Below are positions 23,876-35,200 of a DNA stretch of 64,000 nucleotides, piece after piece. Each line of letters starts with the position of its first letter. Position 1 is the stretch's first letter. The position numbers and the translations under genes are program-made. Under the pieces are notes generated by a model. It saw only the letters and a list, made by a program, of their open reading frames with translations, was not told the origin of the DNA and searched no databases. Origin of the DNA: Centroberyx gerrardi (Eukaryota; Chordata; Actinopteri; Beryciformes; Berycidae); assembly GCF_048128805.1 (NCBI RefSeq), contig NC_136019.1, positions 17,861,381 through 17,925,380 of the forward strand. The letters run 5' to 3'.

Positions 23876-24655
23876 TATAGGGTAGTTTGATCTAGTTCAG
23901 TACATCTAGACCAGATAACATTTGGAAGCCACACTAAGAAAATGGTCAGCTCCATCATGCTCGTTTCTATTCACAAGCGTGTCAAGGCGTGCCGTTAAGC
24001 AACGTGCGCGATGCATCAATAGCAGGCTGTTTTCCCCTCAGTAGCTGGAGATAACACACAACACCATTACATGACTATAGTGTCGGTACAGCTGCTGAGG
24101 TCTCTGCCGTTCCAGTAGTGACATGCCTATGCTGCGGCCGGTGTTCTGACAGTTTGCGCTATCCACTCAGGATGAGCTACCGGTAGCTCATCCTGTCAGA
24201 CTAGTCTGATGAACTAAACCTCTCACTCGTAATGACCTACCCTAGCAAAAAACATTGTTTAGTAGCTACTCAGGTCAGATATGTGTGAGAAGCAGACATA
24301 CAACCCCTATAAATGGGATTAAATGTAGGGTAGCTCATTCTGTCAGGTAGGAAATATCTATCGGAATGGACTACTATAAATATGGTTAAAATTCTCTCTC
24401 TCTCTCTCACACACGTTCAGTGAATGGAACCGGTTTTCGGGGGGGGCATCACTTCCATGAACTTGATCCAACTGTAATCATTATTTATAATTCAATATTA
24501 CCCCCTCTATCTCCACAGACAGCGCACTATCATATGACTTTTTTTGCCATGCTTGTAAGCCTGCTACATAAACATAAAGTATATTCATAAGCCTGTTAAA
24601 TAAACATAAAGTAGCCTATATACATATATATATAAAACAGAGTTAATTTTACGTA

Positions 24656-24990
24656 AGAGGTAATCCTCTGCCGTCAGACGTACTTCCAGCTCTGGGGCAG
24701 CCGTTAGGTTTCTCTCTAGTTAGTGTGATTTCAAGACTTAAAATATAAATAGAAGGAAGGGTCAAATGACTTGGGAAAAGTATCGACATGACGGAAGATT
24801 TCCCCTGTCAACAATATGTTTACATTAGGTGAGTGTAAACTTTATTTTCCGTAAAATATTGACCGAGGCGGTGGGTGTGCCCTTTTGCACTAGAGAAAAT
24901 ATGGCGGCTCCATACTCCTACCAACCGTTGAGAAAGAGGAAAAAAAAGAGAAAACAGACGGTTACAGTACCGACCAAGCTAGGGTTGTAG
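24656..24990 (+). repeat. Direct repeat E, copy 2
   Basis: Same-strand partner of copy 1, lacking its 425-base extra block but with a different segment at 24797-24870. It ends gggtgtgcccttttgcacta-gagaaaatatggcggctccata. The two copies bracket the microsatellite and foldback element, forming a ~3-kb composite between dock11 and il13ra1. Confidence 0.85.
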
Positions 24991-26293
24991 CTAAACTATT
25001 TCCTTTTTGCTGTATGCTAATTTGGCTAAAAGCAACCCAAACAACCTGCTACGAACCAACAAACATTGGATAGCCTACCAACAACCAGCGGCACATGCTG
25101 TTGTATGGGCTGCTGTATTCTACTGCTGCACAGTAAATACATTTTAATAAATAAAAAAATAAAATTTTCCTGCAAAAGGTCCAGAATTTGAACTAGCATT
25201 AAGCTAGAAAAGCTTTCCGTTCATTGGTTGTCTTTAATATTAAAAAAATACAAAACCAGATGAAGGGGAGTCGTTGGAAGTGCCACTCGAGTCTCGAATG
25301 CTCACACAACTCACCCACCCTTCACCTAACCAGGTGCTATTTCATGTACAGAATCAGGTATGTGTTAATGTGGAGCAGAATTCAAAGTTTGAGATCAGAG
25401 GCAGAGACCAAAAACTGTAACATAGGTGTTGAGCGGAAATTTGTATCCTCTAAAAATGTGTTTCCCCTGGCAGTGTGTTGCCCTCAGTGTGTGTTGTTGT
25501 TTTGCTATACCGCGCCAGGAAATGAGTCTATCATGGGGGGGAAATTAGCTTATTGATAACCCCCAAACTAATTTACAGCCTGACGACTTCCAGAATCAGT
25601 GGATGCTGAGATCTCCTTTCATTTTGAGTCAACCAGGTTACTCTCACTAGGCTACTTTAATTCTTTTCAATGTTTTTAAAGCGTTGTTTTGCTGTTTTTG
25701 AAGAGCCAGCGCTTAGAAATCAATCCACAAAATTGAAGCGATTAAGTTATTTTCTTCCCTGCGCGTGAAATCAAAGTGAACCAAGGGAAACACTTTTTGT
25801 TTGGAGATACAAAGTTTGTCACAACACCTGTCCACTGCGCAAGGTGGTCCTGATTTATCTGCCAAAGACAGATTTTACCAGCATTTGACCCTTGCCAGGT
25901 GTTCATTTCAGACCCCATTAGAAAGGTCAGAGGTCAGGTTCACTTCAGCAGGCTGGACGCTTGCTGCTGCAGTTGGTTTCCCCCACTCTGTCCCATGGCA
26001 GTACAGTATCACATTGGGCTGTAGTCGCCTGTCTCTCCGCACTGACTCCGCCCCGCTGCTCCCTGTAGACGCGCGGCACCACGGACTCCCGACAAGACTC
26101 AACGCCTTGGTGACTTTCCCTCCTGTTCACTTTTGCTTTTTCCTCCGATTTTTTTTTATGTGAACTTAGCCTGGTTCAAACTCAGGTTGGGGCGTTATCG
26201 ACGGGACATCGATAACGCTCGGGATTTTAATTTGGAGTACCGACCAGGGAATAGACGCGCTCCTGAAGGGAATAAACGCTTTATTTGGACGGG
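24991..26293 (+). other. Region upstream of il13ra1, including its 5' UTR
   Basis: Mostly unique sequence. A CCAAT-type element in reverse (cattggttg) lies near 25223, and a purine-rich block at 25766-25793 (tgaaatcaaagtgaaccaag, then gggaaacac) loosely resembles interferon-response sequence. I found no convincing TATA box, and the transcription start is not defined. Confidence 0.4.
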
Positions 26294-29200
26294 ATGACAC
26301 ATTTCACACTGCGGGAGGTTTTTACCATTATAATATGCACCGCCATGATGACGGCAGTCCAATGTGTGGCAGGTAAAGTCTGTTTTTCTACCTGATATCT
26401 TGAATGGTCTTTGATGTAATAACATTTTTAGGACATATATATATGCCTACAGTAGGGAATAAAAAAACAGATTATTTCCTGTATGTGTCCCGTGGAGTAA
26501 AGACTAGTAATCTTACAAAACATTTTACCAGGATACTATAAAGTCACTATTAAGTAGGCTACTCTGTAAGTCACTATAGGAATATTATATTATATTGTAT
26601 TCACTAAGTCGGCTATCTATATTAAATGATACTATCTTTCTGTTGTTGTTTTGTTTGCTTTTTTCAGAAATTGAATAATGGAAAAGTCTCATTGGGTCAG
26701 AATTCCCTGATAGTGTAAATTTGAACTTTGAACAGGCTAATTAGTTCGTTTATTATTATCTTTTCTGTATCTATCTATATATCTATATTTCCTTCAGATC
26801 GCCTTCCTCCGCCGGAGAGGCTGTCCTGTGAGTGGACGGACGGATTTTGGATCAGGTTGTCTTGGCAGGAGCCGAGCGGCCTGGGCCACTGTTCGGTCAA
26901 GTACCGCATCAACAGCACGAGGAGTGAGGTGAGGAAACATGACGCAGGTAGTGACACACTGGCAGTCCTGTGTGTGTGTGTGTGGGGGGGGGGTTTCACT
27001 CTCTACTGGTTTCACTCTCATAGACTTAGACATATCGGTTACTGTATTCTAGGTTAATATGTAATGTAGGCCTGTAGGTTAATAGACGACCAATGTTAAT
27101 ATTAATTCTAAATGTGTAATTCTAGATGTTATCATTATTATTGTTATTATTATTATTATTGTTATAACTATTTACAAGCTTATTTATTTGGTTGTTTATT
27201 TGTGTGTTTATTTTGTAGGCTATCTATTTATTTGTTTGATCAATCTATCTATTGTCTTTTTTTATCTGTTTCTTTATGTAAGAAATGTTCACGAAATACA
27301 AATATTTGTAAAAGAAATTCAAACAAAAAAGTTCAAAAATGTACAATACACTACAAGAGCAGGTTCTAGTTTAGTTTACAAAAGGTATTAGCCCTGTGCC
27401 TCACTTGGACTAAACGGCCTCACTTGCATAAAAAATGCAGTTAGCATTTCATGTCATGTTATTCACACTTCATCTTTGAGTTGTACTGTAGGCTTTTTGA
27501 GTATTTTTTGTCTTCAGAAATGTTTTAATTTTGCCTGTGTTACTAAAAAGTTGAAATGTCTGGCTTCTTTGGTGCATCTCAGATGAATCCAGTTCCTGGA
27601 GTGCAGCGATAAAAATAAATGATCATGGGATCAGGATGAGGATGTTGGGGCAGGCACAGTGTATTTTCTCTGCTGTACGGTTACTATGGGAGTCAATGAG
27701 GGGGAAGCAAATTACAAAACTATTATGGTGGATGATTGTTTATTTTTTTATTCGATATTTCAGGAACTGGACATGAACGCTATACATTCATGAGCCACGT
27801 ATTCAACTCCGTATTCAGATGGTTAGTCCAGCCTACACCTGAAAATCCAATTGAAATATAGCCTATTAAAATAATCTGACATCATATAATATAGCAATAA
27901 AGACAGAGTAATAAGGAAGGAAAATCCCATTCCAAACCCTTAACCACAAATAAAGAGGAAGTCTTGACATAAAAAGCTGAACCATATTTACCTCAAACAA
28001 AACAGAGGATGAATATTTTGAAATCAAACTTATTTTGAATTTTAGTCCTTCACATAAATTTCAGGAAATAATAATAAAAAAAATCATAGATAAATGCATT
28101 TTGATCTTTCTTGGGTCGCACAAGAAAGTTTGCAAAAAGGTGAAACGGAGGGAACTTTTTTTTAAAAGCAGCCCTGCTTCTGTATGCTGTATTAAGCCAA
28201 TACAGTTTTAGTTGTTTTGATTTCAATAGCTTTGCAGCTTTCTAATTGCTTTTATGGGCAATAGTAAACCAACTTATACACTGATGTAGCATGATGACCT
28301 CTTGTTAGAATATTCAAGGGAATGTTTGAGAGCAGAGTGTGACACAATATGTGCGGCAATACACATCAAAATGTGCTTCATATCCTGTTTAGATAAGTGC
28401 AGTAATAGCCACCATCAAGGCATTGCATATTAGTGAGTCAGAGTCTTAAGACATTCAATGCATTTCATACGGGATCCATCATTCCATGGTGGCTTTAGCC
28501 TGTTAAAGAGATGATGTCTGATTGGTTTTGTGTCGGGTCAGGCTGTATTTCTCTGCACCTACTTCTTTGGGTTTAGATTAGTTCCAAAATATCATGGGGA
28601 AAAATACCACTATTAGGAAAATGTTGCGCTTACAGGTCCATTTGTCATCTTCCTGTTGAGTAATGAGAACACAGACACCGCAATCATCCACATGTTCATG
28701 TTAGATCATTCACTCCATGGTGACACTTAAACATACACTATGTTGTGATAGTAGGCGACTAGCATTATCTCAAAGGTGTAGTAGCAGCTCTAAAGCTTAA
28801 TGATAACTAAGCTAAAATGATCTGCAGCTAAGTCTGGCAGTTTTGAAGGAGGGTGGTAAAATTTACACCAAATATGATACAAAAATAACATTGTTTTTAA
28901 CTAGCAGGGACTACTTTCCCAGTTTCCATAGGAAACAAAGATGGTGAGCAGTGGGAGACTGTGCAGCTAAAAATCACTGCACAGCGATGTGGTTGCTCAC
29001 CTGAAATAGTTAAAGAAAATGGTTCATTAGCTATATTAAGGTAATGATATTTCTTTTTTAAAAATTACACAGTTCTACAGGTCACATATAATAAAATCTC
29101 ATATAATCTCATATAATAAAAACCACTAACAAGTTTTTATTACTAAAAGGTCAGTCTTCTTACTTTGGATAATGCTAGTTGCCCACTATCACTTAACATT

Positions 29201-32200
29201 GTGAATGCTTAAGTGTTAGCCTGGAGTATTGGAGCAAATTATCTACCAGGGACATGTGGATGATTTTGGTGTCTGTGTTCTCGTAAATTGACCAGCAAGC
29301 CTTTAGCTTGGATTTTTCTTTTTGTGGGTCAAGCTCCAACCTACGTGAAACATAGGTCCTTCAACCTGTGACTGGTTGCAGCAAGGGAGAAATGTTTCAG
29401 TCTCTATCATCATAGTAATTTAACCCTGTGTTGTTTTTCTCCAGATAAGCCAGTCAATGTCTTATAACAACTGTATCACCACTGAGGAGATCAGTTCAGC
29501 TGGTTTGAGGTACACCATAGAAACCATTCCCAACATGTCTTGTGGATCTCGGACTACAAGCAGACCTTTGAACTGCACCATTTATCCCCCAGGTGAGGAA
29601 TCAACCAGAAGTGAAAACTGAAACAGGGGTGTAACCTTGATATCAATGCACAAATACCACTTTATACTACTGCATACGCCGAGTCAGAGTGATCCAATCC
29701 ATGATTTTTACTGAATATAGACTTCAATCATTTGTTTTTGTTCACTGGCAAAATATCTATTTTTCTATATTAGACAGGTCTAACTTTCTGGCATGTTACA
29801 CATGGCTTTTGGTATCAGGTTTTAGAATTCTCTGATAGCCTACTGACACTCTACTACTACTTTGGCAAAATTGAAATATGTTACACATTGCAGTTGTGGA
29901 ATAATGCTGAAGTTTTAAAGGTTTGATAAAGAATGAAATGGTGATGGGATCCTGGTTAGTGACAGTAGGACAGCACTCAAATAAGGTTGTAATCCAATGC
30001 AAGGTTTGCAGTATAACGCAATAGACAATATTGAATTCACAGTTCAATATTACGAAAGTTGATATTGCCAAACTCACCATGACTGAACAAGTTTGGGCAA
30101 AGTTGTTAGTTTCTTCCCTTACAGGAAAAGGTCAGTGGATAAGGAGGATGTGTTGTGCTGGCATGAAATTGTGCTGATTTGTGCTCATCGATACTTGTGA
30201 TTCTCATGTAGCTAGAGAGAGGTTTTTAAGATTAGACAGGGGAGCTGTCAAAAGATTTCTGTAATTCACTGAGATCTTGTATTGAGATACCCCTGTAGTG
30301 CAAAGCAAAGATTATTAAAAGGCTTTTCTATAAAAGAGGGTTTTAAGCAGATTTAAAAGATGACACACTCTCCGCTAGCCCGAGTCCCTCAGGCAGGCTG
30401 TTCCAAAGCAAAGGGGCTCTGACTGCGAAAGCCTGGCTACCTTTAGTTTTAAGCCTGGATCTAGGGACTGGTAGAGGAGCGCTGCCTGAGGATCTCAGGT
30501 TACGTTCAGGCTCATAAAGAGTCAAAAGGTCAGAGATGTAACTTGGAGCTAGACCTCGTTGAGCCTTAACAAACTTAAAAACAGTAAGATCTTAAAATCA
30601 GTTAAAATCAAATTTATAGGAAGCCAGTGCAGGGAGCTAGAATGAGGGTAACATGGTCCCGTCTCCTGGCCTTGCTTAAAAGCCTGGCTGCAGCGTTCTG
30701 CACCAGTTGCAGATGTTGAGGGAGCTCTTGTTTAAACAGGAATCGAGGGAGTTACAATGTCAAGGTGTGAATAAATAAAGGCATGAACTAGAAGGGCACT
30801 CGGAGAGCGCAGACCTCCGCCAAGGCCAATATAGTCCAGTCTTCTATGTGTTGGTCTTTCCTGCTCAGCCTCCAGACCGTAGTCGGGAAGCACAGGGGAA
30901 TCTCCGCTGTCCTCCAGGGCCGAAGTCTAACTTACTTCGGGACCAACCCCCCTTCACTCTCACAGCAGTTGGAAAAGACAGCACACAGGAACACCACCTC
31001 TGCTACACTTTTTCCTTCCGCTCCGATCCATTCACCGTCACACACCGCCGCTCGCGCTCTCTCTCGCTCCACCACACACTCACTACGTACAAAACACTCC
31101 GCCCCGCCCTATTCTCATAAAGGGGCTACGCTGCTCCTATAACATATGATATGCAAATGTGCAAGCGCAACCTATATACGGATCCGCTCCAAAATGTAAT
31201 GGGTTCTTCCTTGGCCCATGCTACACCCTTCCACGAAGTTTCATGAAAATCGGCCCAATAGTTTTTCCGTAATCCTGCTGACAAACAGACAAACAAACAA
31301 ACAGCACCGAAACATAACCTCCTTGGCGGAGGTAATTACATTTTCCAGATCAGCCGATGATAGGAAAGATCTAATTTTGGCGATGTTTTTTATTGTACAA
31401 AACATAAATGAACAACCTTTTTTTACTGAGAGTCAAAACTAAGCTCTAAATTAAATACTAATTTCTAGCTGTGGGCTTCAAAGAGGCTGAGAGGTTACCA
31501 AGACAACAAAAATTATTAAAAAAAAAAAAAAAGATAACAAAATTGAGTTGATGAAGTTGGGGGGGCAAAAAGAATAATCTTAGATTAATGTTATTTAGTT
31601 AGAGAATGTTTATTATAACCTTATAACCAATGCTGAAACTAATGTGTGCTATGTGGAGATTTCATTGAGACATAATGATATAAACCAATATCCACACAGC
31701 AGCCAGCTGTGTCGCTGTTTTCACCTCTTTTCTAAAGCTTGTTGTCAAATTCTGCACCGAAACATCCCGGTCCATTCAGTAGTTTTTCTTTTTTTTTTTT
31801 AAACTAGCTTGGCTCCTCCCTCGCTATTAGCCTTTATGCACGGTCCTTCGCTAGGTTTGTCCTTTGGGGCCACCGTAGCAGCTTTGCTACGCTTCATTTT
31901 TTACAAATGTGGTGCGGTTTCTGTCACCCTCTAGTGGTCGGAAAATCGCCTATTGCAGCTTAATATCAACAGGCAATCCTAAAGGGGATTTAGGCTAATT
32001 GAGTTGTGTGGGTTTATGGCTGCATAAAGTTGTGTGTTGTCAGCATAACAAAGAATGCGGGTATTATATTTATGAATGATGTCACCAAGAGGGAGCATAT
32101 AAATGGAGAACAAGGGGCCTAGGATTGACCTTTGGGGAACACCATAAGTAAGATGCGCCACGGCACAAGAATGCGTTTCCAATCATCAACACAACATTTT

Positions 32201-35200
32201 CTATCAGAAAGATGCAGTTTAAAGAAATTAAGAGCAGTATCAATGAGCCTGACCCAGTTCTCCAACCAATTAATCAAAATGCTGTGGTCAACAGTGTCAA
32301 AAGCAGCACTAAGGTCTAACTAAGACAGAGCAGTCACCTCTGTTGGCAGCAATGAGGAGGTCATTAGTCACCCTGAGTAGGGCAGTCTCGGTGCTGGGTG
32401 AGCTTGAAACCTGTTTGAAATTTTTCAAAGATGTTGTTGGAATTCATAAAAGACAGTAGCTGTAAATCAAATCATCTTTTCAAGGACATGGACAAAAAGG
32501 GCTGTTTGGAATTAGGTCTTTAATTATTGAGATCAAAGGGGACTGAGATTTGTTTCCTTTAGGAGAGACTGAACCATGGTATGTTTAAAGAAGTAGGGAA
32601 CAGAGCCAGAAGACAGTGAAGTACTTATCATTTGTGAAATGAGTGGACCCATTGTAGCAAGGACCTCTTTGAGGGGTTCAGTGGGAGTAATGTCCAAGGG
32701 GCAAGATGAGGATTTTACATGATTAACGGTATCTGTTAAAGTGGCGGGGGAAATGGGCTCAAAGCTGCTGAGAGGAAGGTCATACTGGTGACTGATAGAT
32801 CACAACTACCAGGAAATCTGGTGTCTGATATTCTAAATAGTTTTTAATGAAATGAGTCGGAAATTCCTCACAATGTTCTGGGAAAACCTTGATAATGTCG
32901 CTTGAGGAGGGGTAAAGTTTAAGATAAAGATAAAGTTTATTAAATTAAAAAGGCCTCTGGAATTGTGGGAATGTTTGCTCATTATCCAGAGTCAAATTTG
33001 AATCTATGTGTATGTCTCTAATGCTTCCATATTCCTTATCTGCTCTTTTTCTTGTGATACAGTTAAATTGGTGAGCGACTTCAAATGTTTCCTGTACTCC
33101 AGTGGTGCCATGAACTGTTCCTGGATCCCAGAAAATCAGTTTCCTGACCTGGAGGTTTTCTACAAGTGAGAATTACAGTTCAACTGCCAAAATATAGGAA
33201 ATACCAACATAAAGTGGCTTAATAGGGTGTTGAGCCACCAGAACAGCTTCAGTGCACCTTGGCATATATTCTGCAAGTGTCTTGAACTTTGGTGTTTTGT
33301 TGATGGTAGTGGAAAATGCTGTCTCAGGCACCGTTGCAGAATCTCCCATAAGTGCTCCATTGGGTCGAGATCCAACACCTCCATTATTTGTCTATGAGAA
33401 ACGAAGAACTGCACGCACACAGCTTGACGGGATAAGTGGCAAGACGAACCAGGCCCAAGATGCAACAAGCAAAAGTTGAAAAAGTTAGATATGCAATGGT
33501 CAAAGCGCAAGAACCAATCACATTTGGGCAAAATTTCTCCCGGACATTAACATTTTCACTAACATCTTTGAATGGAAGTTGGAAAAGAGACTTATACGCA
33601 TCATGTCGGTTTATATACCCTCTATTGATACTCAAATAATAATTTGTGTGCGAAGATATCCCATTATACATTATTGCATGTACTTTATACCATTACATCC
33701 AAATAGCTGTGGCCACTTAGCTAGTTAGCTTGCTAGAGTTTGCTAAAGATGATGTTTTCCAGACAAATGCAGTCCGCTGATTCAGAGTTGCTTGTCTGTT
33801 TTTCCTCGCATCTTGAATCAGTGCTTAGACATCACGGTCGAGGAGTATGCACTTCCCTAGTTAATAATATCTTCCCCCCATACTTCCATGCCAACAACAT
33901 GCTTACTTACATGCCTGTTACTTTGTAACCCCCATTTACTCAAGTGTTTCCTTTATTTTGGTAGTTACTTGTACAATTACTTCCTACTTTTCCACCAATT
34001 GTAATTCAAAACTCTGAGTCACCAGTCGACAGCGCATTCAGAGATAAGATGGTTAGATTAAGATGGCACAAGGACAGGCTTGCCTTTGGGTAGAAAACAG
34101 TTGTTGTTCCCGTCTGCTTAAGTGGGTCCAGTCTGTTTCTGTTTTCACGGTGCTGTCAGCAGAGTCTCTGTGGACAGCTGGGAGTGTTGTGGAGTTTTTG
34201 GTCCAAAACAGAGTATGGGCTGGAGTTTTAAAAGCCAGAGATCTCAGCACCTGGTCAAATAACCGTTGAGTCAATATGATCACCAACCCTATCAACCCCT
34301 TGCAGATATATTATGGTCATTTTATGTTATGGGGTGCAGTAAAAAGCTTATTCATTGCCCCTTTAATGGCTGAAAGTGTGCAATACAGTTGATTGTTGAT
34401 CATGGTTTGGTGGATATGGGCGCCAAAAGTTTGCTCTTCACTCAACTAGAAACATATTGAATGAAGTGTTAATGCCAGCTGCAGCCTTCCCTATACCCTA
34501 CACCTCTCATCACCTCCCCTTTTGTCGTTACAGGTTGTGTGGAAATCCTAAGGAGAACTTATCAAAGTGTGAGCACCTTTACAGCAATGGAATGAGGAAA
34601 GGTTGTCACTTGAAAGGCAATCTTAGCACTAAAGACATCTGCATACTAGTGAGAGGAACTTCCAATGGCGCAACTGTATTGCACAACACCTTCAAACGCA
34701 TACCTAGCCGACATGGTTGGTGTTTATATTTGATTGCCGTCTAGTGGGTCATTATAGTATTACTAGGTATTTTAAAAAGTAATATGAAGCATTTACTACA
34801 GAATATCTTAACAAGTGATTTAGTCTGGTATTGAATCAATTCTGATTTTTTTTTCAGATTGCTCCTCTAGTATTAACATGAGATGTCACTTCATTGTCAC
34901 TAGTTGATAGAAGAAAACAAGTGAATCTATCTCACAGCATGGCAGATTTTTAAGAAAGTTTTAAGAAAAATAAGATTTTAAGACTCAATACTATACAAAA
35001 TGACTGATTAAAATTGACGTTTTGCACTGTTGTACTCACTAACCTTATCCCCCCTCTATCTCCTGTTTTTCCTGCACATGTAACCCATATGATAACCATA
35101 TTATGTTTTACATTTTCCTCAGTGCAAACCCCTCCGCCTAAGCTGACCGTCACAGAACAAGGAGATGAACTCACACTGAGCTGGACAGCTCCAGATATAG

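Noticed and set aside
26993-27021. An interferon-response element in il13ra1 intron 2 (two ggtttcactctc words)
   Set aside because: The spacing does not fit the GAAANNGAAA consensus. It looks like a short tandem duplication after a GT/G-rich tract.
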